A DNA stretch of 52,908 nt from RH-AL1 sp964247745 (lineage in GTDB: Bacteria; Pseudomonadota; Alphaproteobacteria; Rhizobiales; Beijerinckiaceae), in contig CAXTVT010000018.1 of the NCBI GenBank assembly GCA_964247745.1, positions 1-52,908 of the forward strand, written 5' to 3'. Shown piece after piece: positions 33,790-41,991 of the stretch (positions within the stretch are counted from its first letter, which is position 1; each line of letters starts with the position of its first letter). Position numbers and translations under genes: made by a program. Below the pieces are notes generated by a model. It was not told the origin of the DNA. It ran no database searches and saw only the letters and a list, made by a program, of their open reading frames with translations.

Positions 33790-34221
33790 TTAAGCGGCCG
33801 CGGCGACGATGATTGCCCCGCTGCCGATCAGTAGTATCCCGATCCATCCCAGCACGGAAAGCTTTTCGTGCAGGAACAGGACGCCGAAGAGGGCGACCAG
33901 CACGACGCTGAGCTTGTCGATCGGCGCGACGGTGGCGGCGCGCCCGAGCTGCAACGCCCGAAAGTAGCAGAGCCAGGAGAGACTGGTCGCCAGACCTGAC
34001 AATACGAGGAAGACGTAGCTCTTCGTCGAGACCGACGCCGGCGATTGCCACTGCCCGGTGATCGAAAGGATCGCCGTGACCACAACGAGGATCACGCCGG
34101 TTCTGACCAGGGTCGCGAAGTCGGAATTGACGTTCTGCACCCCCCGCTTGGCGAGGACGGCCGTGAGCGCCGCGAACAAAGCCGATGCTAGCGCCCAGAC
34201 CTGCCACGACCCCTGTAACAT
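33790..34221 (-). CDS. Small EamA-domain transporter (single 5-helix unit)
   Basis: A 143-residue membrane protein corresponding to a single EamA domain, half of a normal drug/metabolite transporter. Helices at about 6-26, 35-55, 68-90, 98-116 and 122-141 are visible; conserved segments are ASALFAALTAVLAKRGVQNV, GLATSLSWLCYFRALQLGRA and VAPIDKLSVVLVALFGVLFL. Such short members function as dimers. The substrate is unknown. The ATG at 34221 was chosen; the frame upstream runs into the antiporter gene, which ends 57 bases upstream on the same strand. Confidence 0.82.
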   Translation of the reverse strand: MLQGSWQVWALASALFAALTAVLAKRGVQNVNSDFATLVRTGVILVVVTAILSITGQWQSPASVSTKSYVFLVLSGLATSLSWLCYFRALQLGRAATVAPIDKLSVVLVALFGVLFLHEKLSVLGWIGILLIGSGAIIVAAAA

Positions 34222-34277
34222 CGGCACCCACACCCCTGCTTCCCATTCGCTGTACCCGGTCGTCGCGAGCGTCGTCG

Positions 34278-36119
34278 TCACGCCACCGTTTCGCCCTCGA
34301 CCCTGGACTCGTCCGCATCGGTCGCGACGACCTCCGCCAGGACGAGAAGCCGATCGCCCTCTTCGAGCGTCAGCTCCGGGCTCTCCGTGGTCGCAAAGGA
34401 GAGATCGCCGTTTTTGCGCAAAGCCAGGATCGCGGTCGCGCCTTCGCAGGCGGTCTCGGCCAGCAGCGCGTCGGAGCTTTCCTGCTCCGGGCCGTGCGTG
34501 CGAAGGGTGAAGCGCCAGCCGGCTCGGAAGCGCTTGCGGGCGAGCTTGAAGTCGAGAGTTGGGGCGCCGATCGCCTGGCCGCGCCATTCGCGGTCGAGCT
34601 CGAGCCAGCTGTCGAGGTCCTCGCCCGCAGGGGCCATCTGAAACACGCGGGCGCGGCCGATCTCCGGCGAGAGCTTGGCGCAGACGAAGCTGTTGTAGAC
34701 ATCGTTCTGCGTCGCAGCGAGGAAGTAGTCGATCCGCCGGCCGGCGAGTTCGTCCTCGCCGTGCTCGGAGAGGATCTGCGTGCGCACGACCCGGAGCCCG
34801 CGCTGGCGCGCCGCCTCCAGCGGCTCGGCATAGGCGTCGATGACCAGCACAGGCGTGCCGCCCTCGGTCAGAACTGCGGCAAGATCGATCGACCAGGGTG
34901 TGGCGCCGAGGATGGCGAGACCCGGCTGGTCGCCGAGCGTCAAGCCGAGCCGGCGCGCGACCGGCTTCAGCGAGAAGCCGTGTAGGATCATCGTGGCGGC
35001 GATGAGCGCGAACACCGCCGGCATAACCTGGTTGCCGCCCGGCACACCAGCCGCGCCGAGCTTGGCCGATGCGACACCTGCCACAGCTGCCGCCACGATG
35101 CCGCGCGGCGCGATCCAGCCGGCTAGCGTGCGCTCCTGCCAGGTCAGGCCGGAGCGCATCGTCGCCAGCCAGATGGCGGCGGGACGCACCAGGAAGACCA
35201 TCGCCAGCGTCAGGAACAGGATGGACCAATCGAGCTCGGCGAACAGCGCCCGGTTCAGCCCTGCCGTCAGCACCACGAACAGCGCCGAGACGATCAGCAC
35301 CACCAGCGATTCCTTGAAGCGCGCCAGTTCGGCGACACCGGGGATGTGCATGTTGGCGAGCGCGATGCCGAAGATCGTCGCTGCGGCGAGACCGGCCTCG
35401 TCCATGACGAGGTTGGCGACGACGTAGACGCCCATCGCCAACGCCAGCAGGATCGGCGTCTTCAGCGTCTCTGGCACCTGATCGCGGGTGACCAACCATC
35501 GCACCAGCCCCGCGGCGCCGACGCCGAGCGCCAGGGCCACGACGAGGCTGAGGGCAACCTCGCCGGCGAGCTCGATCGGCGGCCGGCCGTGGCCGGCCAA
35601 CATCAGGGCGAGCACGAGGGCGGCGAGCAGCGCGCCGATCGGGTCGTTGACGATGGCCTCCCACTTCAGGAAGGACGCGGTACGACGCTCCAGCCGCGTG
35701 TTGCGCAGCAAAGGCAGGACGACGGTGGGGCCGGTGACGACCGTGATGGCGCCGAATAGAACGGCCGGGCGCCAGTCCATGCCGCCGGCGAGCGTCGCGG
35801 CCAGCGTGGCCAGCACGAAGGAGATCGGCAGCGCGACGGCGGTGAGCCGCCAGACGCCCTCGCCGGCGGAGCGCAGCTCGCGGAAATCGAGCGCCAGACC
35901 GCCCTCGAACACCACGATGGCGACAGCGAGCCCGATGATCGGCCGCAGCCCCGGCCCAAGGTCGACCGCCGGGCGCAAGATCTGCAGCCCGGGTCCGATA
36001 ATCAGCCCGGTAGCAAAAAGAAGGACGATGGCCGGAAGCTTGAAGCGCCACGCCACCCACTGGGCGCCGACGCCGGCGACGGCGATGCAGAGGACGGCGA
36101 TGGCGACGGTCGGCGACAT
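34278..36119 (-). CDS. CPA1-type cation/proton antiporter with cytosolic regulatory tail
   Basis: A 613-residue membrane protein of the NhaP/CPA1 class. Residues 1-400 hold about 12-13 helices with the transport core segments FEGGLALDFREL, FGAITVVTGPTVVLPLLRNT, EAIVNDPIGALLAALVLALM and AGWIAPRGIVAAAVAGVASA. Residues 415-610 form a soluble tail with a Rossmann-like LAILGATPWSIDLAAVLTEG and VLVIDAYAEPLEAARQRGL (TrkA-N-like) and a final TrkA-C-like part. The tail suggests regulation by nucleotide or ligand; ion selectivity (Na+ or K+) cannot be read from sequence. Confidence 0.87.
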   Translation of the reverse strand: MSPTVAIAVLCIAVAGVGAQWVAWRFKLPAIVLLFATGLIIGPGLQILRPAVDLGPGLRPIIGLAVAIVVFEGGLALDFRELRSAGEGVWRLTAVALPISFVLATLAATLAGGMDWRPAVLFGAITVVTGPTVVLPLLRNTRLERRTASFLKWEAIVNDPIGALLAALVLALMLAGHGRPPIELAGEVALSLVVALALGVGAAGLVRWLVTRDQVPETLKTPILLALAMGVYVVANLVMDEAGLAAATIFGIALANMHIPGVAELARFKESLVVLIVSALFVVLTAGLNRALFAELDWSILFLTLAMVFLVRPAAIWLATMRSGLTWQERTLAGWIAPRGIVAAAVAGVASAKLGAAGVPGGNQVMPAVFALIAATMILHGFSLKPVARRLGLTLGDQPGLAILGATPWSIDLAAVLTEGGTPVLVIDAYAEPLEAARQRGLRVVRTQILSEHGEDELAGRRIDYFLAATQNDVYNSFVCAKLSPEIGRARVFQMAPAGEDLDSWLELDREWRGQAIGAPTLDFKLARKRFRAGWRFTLRTHGPEQESSDALLAETACEGATAILALRKNGDLSFATTESPELTLEEGDRLLVLAEVVATDADESRVEGETVA

Positions 36120-36158
36120 GGGCGGCTTGTGCCCGGTTCGCGACCTCGGCGAAAGGGG

Positions 36159-36187
36159 ACTGCGGCGTCGTGGTGCGACGCCGCAGT
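36159..36187 (-). terminator. Perfect 12-bp hairpin after the OxlT-like gene
   Basis: ACTGCGGCGTCG (36159-36170) and CGACGCCGCAGT (36176-36187) form a perfect 12-bp stem with a 5-base loop. It lies in the 115 bases between the end of the OxlT-like gene and the start of the antiporter, both on the minus strand, where the stem is followed by CCCCTTTCG. It most likely ends or insulates the upstream transcript. Confidence 0.6.
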
Positions 36188-36234
36188 GATTGCGGGCGGC
36201 TACCGCAAAGGTACCGTTCTTCCGGCGACCTCGA

Positions 36235-37911
36235 TCAGCTCAGGATCTTGGCCGCACTGAGAAGCGCCTTGTAGAGGCCCCAGGCCACGGGCACCGCCAC
36301 GATCAGCCACGGGATCAGCGCCGCGCCGCTCAGACCGCCCCGGCCGATGCCTTGGGCCGAGGTTCGCACGGCCGCCGGGCTGGAGTCGCCGCCGGCCGCG
36401 CCTTCCTTGCGCATCAGCCATTTCTGGTCGACCGGTCGCACCAGCAGATTGCAGACGAAGCCGAGCGCCAGGATGCCGACCATGATGTAGAGCACCGTGT
36501 CGTAGACCTGCGTCTTCGGCACGCCCTGGGCGATCTCGTAGTCGCGCACCCGGACGATGATCTCCGAACCGACCACGCCGGCCAGCGACCACGCCGTCAG
36601 CAGCCGACCGTGGATGGCGCCGACGAACTTAGTGCCGAAGATGTCGGCGAGGTAGGCCGGAACCGTGGCGAAGCCGCCGCCGTACATCGACAGGATGATG
36701 CAAAGCGCGCCGACGAACAGCGCCTTGGCGCCGGCGTCGGCCAGCGTCGGCGTCGCGCCGTAGAGGATCATGCCGAGCACGAAGAAGGTGAAGTAGGTCG
36801 CCTTGCGGCCGATCTTGTCGGACAGCGAGGCCCAGAAGAAACGGCCGCCGATATTGAACAGCGACAATAGGCCGACGAAGCCGGCGGCGATTGCCGCGAT
36901 AGCGGCCACCTGCTTGGCATCGGGCGTCGAGCCTTTGGCCAGCCCGATCAGCGAACCCCCGAAGATCGTCTGCAACATCGGCGAGGCGATCGACAGCACG
37001 GCGATGCCGGCGGTCACGTTGAGGAACAACACGCCCCAGATCATCCAGAACGACAGCGTCTTGTGGGCGTCGTTAAGGTGGACATCGCCCGAGGAGATGA
37101 ACTTGCTCGCCTTGGACGGCGAGATCCAGCCCTCCGGCGCCCAGCTCTCCGGCGGCACGCGGTAGGACAGGGCGCCGATGGTCATCACGACCATGTAGAG
37201 CAGGCCCAGAACGACGAAGGTCTCCATCACCCCGGCCTGGCCGGTGGCGGACTTGAAGCCGGCCACATCCCAACCCGGCACGACCGTACCACCCGACATC
37301 AGCAGGTTGGCCAGCGGAGCGCCGATCATCGCGCCGCCGCCGAAGCCCATGATCGCCATGCCGGTCGCCATGCCGCGCCGATCCGGAAACCACTTGATGA
37401 GCGTCGACACCGGCGAGATGTAGCCGAGGCCGAGCCCAAAGCCGCCGACGAGGCCGAGCCCGAGGTACAGCATCCAAAGTTGGTGGATGTGCACGGCATA
37501 GGCCGAGATGAGGAAGCCGCCGCCCCAGCACAGCGCTGCGACGAGGCCGGCCTTGCGCGGGCCGGCACGTTCCAGCCAGCCGCCGAACAGCGCCGCCGAG
37601 ATGCCGAGGAACACGATGCCGATCTCGAACGTCACGACGGTCGAGGAGTCCGGCCAATTGCAGGTTGTCGTCGTCAGCATGTCGAAGAAGCCGAGACCCT
37701 TGCAGACGGCCGAGTCGCCGCCTGGGATCGCCTTGGCGAGCGGCTTCCAGAACACGCTCAACGCGTAGGCCATGCCGATCGAGAGGTGAATCGCGAGCGC
37801 TGCAGGCGGCACCAACCAACGGTTGAAGCCGGGCTGGGCGACCGTACGCTCCCGCGTCAGGAACCCGGCCGACGCCCCGGCGGATGCCGGTGCGTGATCA
37901 ACAACGGTCAT
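36235..37911 (-). CDS. OxlT-like MFS transporter with fused small-subunit tail
   Basis: A 558-residue major-facilitator protein with 12 helices plus one extra. It resembles the oxalate:formate antiporter group: LVPPAALAIHLSIGMAYALS, a periplasmic loop with two cysteines (GDSAVCKGLGF, TTTCNWPDSSTV), GYISPVSTLIKWFPDRRGMA and IGGRFFWASLSDKIGRKATY. After the twelfth helix and a polar linker (about 490-520) comes an additional hydrophobic segment, LIPWLIVAVPVAWGLYKALL, resembling the separate MFS small subunit found next to related genes. The true substrate (oxalate/formate or another carboxylate) is not decided by sequence; no frc or oxc genes are nearby. Confidence 0.85.
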   Translation of the reverse strand: MTVVDHAPASAGASAGFLTRERTVAQPGFNRWLVPPAALAIHLSIGMAYALSVFWKPLAKAIPGGDSAVCKGLGFFDMLTTTTCNWPDSSTVVTFEIGIVFLGISAALFGGWLERAGPRKAGLVAALCWGGGFLISAYAVHIHQLWMLYLGLGLVGGFGLGLGYISPVSTLIKWFPDRRGMATGMAIMGFGGGAMIGAPLANLLMSGGTVVPGWDVAGFKSATGQAGVMETFVVLGLLYMVVMTIGALSYRVPPESWAPEGWISPSKASKFISSGDVHLNDAHKTLSFWMIWGVLFLNVTAGIAVLSIASPMLQTIFGGSLIGLAKGSTPDAKQVAAIAAIAAGFVGLLSLFNIGGRFFWASLSDKIGRKATYFTFFVLGMILYGATPTLADAGAKALFVGALCIILSMYGGGFATVPAYLADIFGTKFVGAIHGRLLTAWSLAGVVGSEIIVRVRDYEIAQGVPKTQVYDTVLYIMVGILALGFVCNLLVRPVDQKWLMRKEGAAGGDSSPAAVRTSAQGIGRGGLSGAALIPWLIVAVPVAWGLYKALLSAAKILS

Positions 37912-38067
37912 TCTCGTCTCGCTCCGCGCTGCGGCCCGGCCGCGCGCTCTCTACGCTGGTGAACTCAAGTTCCGAGCGACGTTAGTGACAAGTGTGCCCC
38001 GGCAGGTCCATCGGTCATTCGACCTAAGTCGCAGGTCGTCCACGCCTTTTCACGTGGTGCCACCAGC

Positions 38068-38232
38068 TCAATCGATCCTGCCTCCGAGATCGGGAAGGTC
38101 GACTGGGTCGCCCTTCTCGTCGGTGCTGACCGGCGCGTCGGTGTCTACGGTCCGCGGTGCCTCGTCGGCCTCGGCCTCGTCGTGCGGCGCGACCATCGGC
38201 GTCACGACCTGTTTCCTGTCCTTGTCGTCCAT
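38068..38232 (-). CDS. Small acidic protein, unknown
   Basis: A 54-residue, strongly acidic, probably disordered protein (MDDKDRKQVVTPMVAPHDEA, then an Asp/Glu-rich stretch ending LPDLGGRID). A GGAGAAAG ribosome site lies just before the ATG, which supports translation. No family is recognised. The upstream neighbour diverges. Confidence 0.5.
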   Translation of the reverse strand: MDDKDRKQVVTPMVAPHDEAEADEAPRTVDTDAPVSTDEKGDPVDLPDLGGRID

Positions 38233-38369
38233 GGAGCTTTCTCCGACCCCTGCCGTCGGCGGAACGCGCGACACGTGGCCTGTACCTCGCACGCTTCACC
38301 AGGTCTTCAAACGTTCCTGCCACGCTGTCGCCTGCGGTCACGAAGCCGCGCGGACGAGCGGGGTTGGTG

Positions 38370-38747
38370 ATGGCACAGCGCGTGGCGATCGGGGCGGTAG
38401 CGATCGCGATCTTTCTGGCGAGCGGCGCGGCGCGGGCTGCGGCACCACCGATCGATTGCCGACATGCGCGGGGCTCCGTGGACCAGGAGATTTGCGGTTC
38501 GAGCGAATTCCTCGCGATGGACCGCGAGGTGACCGCGCTGTTCGACCGCGGGATGGCGTCGTTTTCGGCCGGCGATCGCCACAAGCTGGCGGAGAGCCAG
38601 CTCGGGTTCCTGAAGAAGCGCCGCGGCTGCGAATGGGCCGCGCACCACAGCGCGCACCCGGGGGTTGCGGTCGAGGAATGTGTGCGAGGCTCGATGGAAG
38701 GCCGGGTGCATGCGCTGCGGGCCGCCGTGGACCGCGGCGGGTACTAA
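38370..38747 (+). CDS. DUF1311/LprI-like secreted protein
   Basis: A 125-residue exported protein with a signal peptide (VAIGAVAIAIFLASGAARAA) and a small helical domain carrying the LprI/DUF1311 cysteine pattern: PIDCRHARGSVDQEICGSSE, LGFLKKRRGCEW and VAVEECVRGSM. Relatives are annotated as lysozyme-inhibitor LprI family proteins; an inhibitory role here is only inferred. ATG 38370 gives the best signal peptide; a GTG three bases earlier is possible. Confidence 0.75.
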   Translation: MAQRVAIGAVAIAIFLASGAARAAAPPIDCRHARGSVDQEICGSSEFLAMDREVTALFDRGMASFSAGDRHKLAESQLGFLKKRRGCEWAAHHSAHPGVAVEECVRGSMEGRVHALRAAVDRGGY

Positions 38748-38761
38748 CCCAAAGATCGTCT

Positions 38762-38983
38762 TTACACGAAGACTACGCGCCCGCGGCCCGCCGACGCGAT
38801 GCTGGCGCGCTCGAGCGGCGTCATGTGGTCGGCGTGCCGGATGGCGAGGCTGGCTTGCGGCTGCAGCATCAGCGCGATCTGCGTCAGGTCGTGCAACCGA
38901 TAGGCGCCGCCGTCGAGTTCGAGGTCCTGCCCCGCCAGGGCGTAGCGAAGCAGGGTATGGGTATCGGCGATCGTGGTGTGCAT
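38762..38983 (-). CDS. Small conserved-looking protein, unknown
   Basis: A 73-residue protein (ATG 38983; an upstream TTG at 39010 would add nine residues). The sequence MHTTIADTHTLLRYALAGQD, GAYRLHDLTQIALMLQPQAS and DHMTPLERASIASAGRGRVV reads as a compact alpha/beta domain with clear protein-like periodicity. I have no function for it. It converges on the DUF1311 gene. Confidence 0.55.
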   Translation of the reverse strand: MHTTIADTHTLLRYALAGQDLELDGGAYRLHDLTQIALMLQPQASLAIRHADHMTPLERASIASAGRGRVVFV

Positions 38984-39063
38984 GCGGACGGGCTCGTCAC
39001 GGCTCGGCAAGAATGCTGCGCTGCCGTAGCTTGCCGCGACATGCTTACCGCCGCGTTAACGCG

Positions 39064-39891
39064 TCACAGGATCTCGAGCGCCATCTTGCGGCGGGGCGGC
39101 ACGAATTCGGCGGCGATCGCGGCGAGATCGTCGGCGTCGAGGGTCAGGTCGGCGGCGGCGCGATTGTCTCGGAGATGGTCGAGGCTGACGGCCTTCGGGA
39201 TCGAGAGCGCGCCGTCGCGCATCGTCCAGGCCAGCGCGACCCGGTAGGGCGTGACGCCGTGGCGTTCGGCGACTTCGGACAGCGCACCGCGTGCCGGCAG
39301 CCGGCCCTGCTCGACCGGGCTGTATGCCATCAGCGGGATGCCCTGGGCTTCGAGCCAAGGTATCAGGTCGTGTTCCGGTCCGCGTCGCGTGACGTTGTAG
39401 AGCACCTGGTTGACGGCGCAACCTTCGCCGCCGGCGGCGATCAGCGCCTCCATGTCGTCGACGTCGAAGTTGCTGACGCCCCAGGCGCCGATCTTGCCCG
39501 CCGCCTTCAGCGCCTCCATCGCGTCGACCGTCTCCGCGAGCGGCACGCTGCCCGGCCAATGCAGCAGGTAGAGGTCGAGCCGGTCGGTGCGCAGCCGCCT
39601 CAGGCTGGCTTCGCAGGAGCGCGCCAGCCGCTCGCGCGAGGCGTTGCGCGGCACCGCCTTGCTGACGAGGAACACCTCGTCGCGCCGCCCCGCCAAGGCA
39701 CCGCCGAGCCATGTCTCGGTATCACCGTCGCCATACATCTCGGCCGTGTCGATGAGGCTCATGCCAGCGTCGAGCCCGGCTAGCATCGCGCGTGTCTCGG
39801 CGGCGGCGCGACGCGGGTCCTCGCCCATCCGCCACGTGCCCTGGCCGAGTGCCGGCACGCTGCGTCCACCCGGGAATGTCACCTGTCGCAT
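39064..39891 (-). CDS. Aldo/keto reductase
   Basis: An NADPH-dependent oxidoreductase of the AKR superfamily. The 275-residue product has the GTWRMGEDPRRAAAETRAML opening, the catalytic Asp/Tyr segment SLIDTAEMYGDGDTETWLGG, the Lys in FLVSKAVPRNAS, the LDLYLLHWPGSVP strand and the cofactor region WTMRDGALSIPKAVSLDHLR. ATG 39891 is fixed by the family N-terminus. Substrate unknown. Just upstream of the start lies a perfect 16-bp inverted repeat (39905-39945). It diverges from pabB. Confidence 0.92.
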   Translation of the reverse strand: MRQVTFPGGRSVPALGQGTWRMGEDPRRAAAETRAMLAGLDAGMSLIDTAEMYGDGDTETWLGGALAGRRDEVFLVSKAVPRNASRERLARSCEASLRRLRTDRLDLYLLHWPGSVPLAETVDAMEALKAAGKIGAWGVSNFDVDDMEALIAAGGEGCAVNQVLYNVTRRGPEHDLIPWLEAQGIPLMAYSPVEQGRLPARGALSEVAERHGVTPYRVALAWTMRDGALSIPKAVSLDHLRDNRAAADLTLDADDLAAIAAEFVPPRRKMALEIL

Positions 39892-39904
39892 ACCGCTCAC
39901 CTCC

Positions 39905-39945
39905 GGCACGGCGAACCGCGTCGGCGTCCCGCGGTTCGCCGTGCC
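39905..39945. promoter_or_regulatory. Perfect 16-bp inverted repeat between aldo/keto reductase and pabB
   Basis: The left arm (39905-39920, GGCACGGCGAACCGCG) is the exact reverse complement of the right arm (39930-39945) across a 9-base spacer. It starts 14 bases before the aldo/keto reductase ATG, between two divergent genes, so it is not a terminator of either gene. It may be a leader hairpin that hides the ribosome site or a regulator-binding palindrome. Confidence 0.55.
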
Positions 39946-40012
39946 TTGAAATCGCGGTGGGTAGACCCTTAAGTCGCCTGGAAAGCCGAACGCGGCTGGA
40001 TGGGGCAGGGCG

Positions 40013-41401
40013 ATGTGGACCCGGCGGCTGGGCTGGATTGAGCCGATCGAGGCGGCGGCCCGGTTCGCCGGCCTGCCCGGTCTCGCGATGCTCGACAGCG
40101 CCATGCGCCACGACACGCAGGGGCGCTTTTCCTACGTCTGCGCCGATCCCTTCGGCCGTTTCGTCGTCGATCGTGAAGGAATCCCGCGCTGGAACGGCGA
40201 GGCCCTGGCCGCAGCACCGATGGAGGCCTTGCGCGCATGCCTGGGCCGTTATCCTCTCGAGTCAAGCGCCGCGCTGCCGCCGTTCCAGGGCGGGGCCGTC
40301 GGCTCGATCAGCTACGAATTCGGCTGGGGCCTCGAGAACCGACGACCGCCTGCGACGAGGGTGACCGACGACCTTCACCTCGCCTTTTACGACGTGGTGT
40401 TCGCCTTCGACCATCGCGAGGAGCGCTGCTGGCTGATTGCATCGGGTTATCCCGCCGATGACGACACGGCGCGGCGGGTGCGGGCCGAAGAGCGTCTCGA
40501 TCGCTTCGAGGCGGTGCTGGGACGCCGCGCCGCGCCCCGGGCCGCGACGCCGCGGATCGACTGGCGCCCCGCGGCCGGGCGCGACGCCCATTGCGCCGCC
40601 GTCGAGCGCGTGCGCGAGTTAATCCTCGCCGGCGACATCTACCAGGCCAACGTCGCGCAACGTTTCCTCGCGACGAGGCCGGCTGGCGCCGCGCCGTGGG
40701 ACCTTTATCGAAACCTGCGCGCGGCCAATCCGGCGCCTTTTGCCTCCTATCTCGACCAGGGTGCCCGGCAGATCCTGTCGAGCTCGCCGGAGCTGTTCCT
40801 GCGCAGCGATAGCCGCCGCGTCGAGACTCGGCCCATCAAGGGCACGGCGCGCCGCGAGGACGATCCCGGCACCGACCGCGCGGCCGCCATCGCGCTGGCG
40901 ACCTCGGCGAAGAACCGGGCCGAGAACGTCATGATCGTCGACCTGCTGCGCAACGACCTGTCGCGCGTGTGCGAGGCCGACAGCGTCGCCGTGCCGACCT
41001 TATGCGCGGTGGAGAGCTACGCCGGGTTGCACCACCTAGTCTCGGCAGTCACCGGCACGCTGCGCCCCGGCGTCGACACGCTCGACCTCCTCGCCGCGAG
41101 CTTCCCCGGCGGCTCCATCACCGGCGCGCCGAAACTGCGCGCGATGGAGGTCATCGCCGCCATCGAGGGGCGCTCGCGCGGGGCCTATTGCGGTGCGATC
41201 GGCTGGCTCGGCTTCGACGGAGCCATAGCGCTCAACATCGCCATCCGAACCATCGTGGCGGAAGGCCACACGCTGGAATTCTCCGTCGGCGGTGGCATCA
41301 CGCTCCTGTCGGATCCGGACGACGAATACGAGGAGACGCTGGTCAAGGCTAATCGTCTTCTCGCCGCCTTCGCCGACCAGCGCGTAAGCGAGCCTGCATG
41401 A
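40013..41401 (+). CDS. pabB: Aminodeoxychorismate synthase component I
   Basis: Converts chorismate and ammonia to 4-amino-4-deoxychorismate in folate synthesis. The 462-residue product has the chorismate-binding domain with GGAVGSISYEFGWGLENRR, GDIYQANVAQRFLATRPAG, the ETRPIKGTARREDDPGTDR motif with the PabB-specific Lys (PIKGT, where TrpE has PIAGT), and FPGGSITGAPKLRAMEVIAA. The Lys argues for PabB rather than anthranilate synthase. It overlaps pabA by four bases, forming a compact pabB-pabA-pabC operon. Confidence 0.94.
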   Translation: MWTRRLGWIEPIEAAARFAGLPGLAMLDSAMRHDTQGRFSYVCADPFGRFVVDREGIPRWNGEALAAAPMEALRACLGRYPLESSAALPPFQGGAVGSISYEFGWGLENRRPPATRVTDDLHLAFYDVVFAFDHREERCWLIASGYPADDDTARRVRAEERLDRFEAVLGRRAAPRAATPRIDWRPAAGRDAHCAAVERVRELILAGDIYQANVAQRFLATRPAGAAPWDLYRNLRAANPAPFASYLDQGARQILSSSPELFLRSDSRRVETRPIKGTARREDDPGTDRAAAIALATSAKNRAENVMIVDLLRNDLSRVCEADSVAVPTLCAVESYAGLHHLVSAVTGTLRPGVDTLDLLAASFPGGSITGAPKLRAMEVIAAIEGRSRGAYCGAIGWLGFDGAIALNIAIRTIVAEGHTLEFSVGGGITLLSDPDDEYEETLVKANRLLAAFADQRVSEPA

Positions 41402-41991
41402 TCCTGGTCGTCGATAATTACGACAGCTTCGTCTACAATCTCGCTCGCCACTTCGCGATGCTCGACGAGACCGTGGACGTCGTGCGCAACGACGCGATCG
41501 ACGTCGCAAGCATCCGTCGCAAGCGTCCCGAGGCCCTCGTGATCTCGCCCGGTCCCTGCACGCCGTCGCAGGCCGGCGTGTCGTGCCGAGCGATCGCCGA
41601 ACTCTGCGGCGTAGTGCCGATCCTCGGCGTCTGCCTCGGACACCAGGCGATCGGCGAGGTGTTTGGCGGTAGGGTCGCGCGCGCCCGCGTGCCGCTGCAC
41701 GGCCACGCCACCGATATCTTGCACGGCGGCGCCGGGCTCTTCGCCGGCCTGCCCGATCCGCTCCCCGTCGGACGCTACCATTCGCTCGTCGTCGAAGCGA
41801 CATCGGCGATGGATGCCGCCCTAGCCGTCGACGCCCGCTCGGCCGAGGGCGAGATCATGGCGCTGTCGCACCGCAGCCTGCCGATCTGGGGCGTGCAGTT
41901 CCACCCGGAATCGGTGCTGACCCCGTCCGGCCTGCCGCTGCTGCGCAACTTCCTCATTCTGGCTCGATCGCGCACGCATGCCGTGGCTTGA
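41398..41991 (+). CDS. pabA: Aminodeoxychorismate synthase glutamine amidotransferase component
   Basis: Supplies ammonia from glutamine to PabB. The 197-residue class I amidotransferase has the opening MILVVDNYDSFVYNLARHFA, SPGPCTPSQAGVS, the catalytic Cys in ILGVCLGHQAIGEVFGG and the His-Glu pair in WGVQFHPESVLTPSG. Adjacent pabB and pabC make a folate role more likely than anthranilate synthesis, though such subunits can serve both. Confidence 0.94.
   Translation: MILVVDNYDSFVYNLARHFAMLDETVDVVRNDAIDVASIRRKRPEALVISPGPCTPSQAGVSCRAIAELCGVVPILGVCLGHQAIGEVFGGRVARARVPLHGHATDILHGGAGLFAGLPDPLPVGRYHSLVVEATSAMDAALAVDARSAEGEIMALSHRSLPIWGVQFHPESVLTPSGLPLLRNFLILARSRTHAVA

Noticed and set aside
33790..36060. 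A single 756-codon minus-strand protein covering the EamA and antiporter region
   Set aside because: Only its last 143 codons look like protein; the upstream part is a shadow of the antiporter gene.
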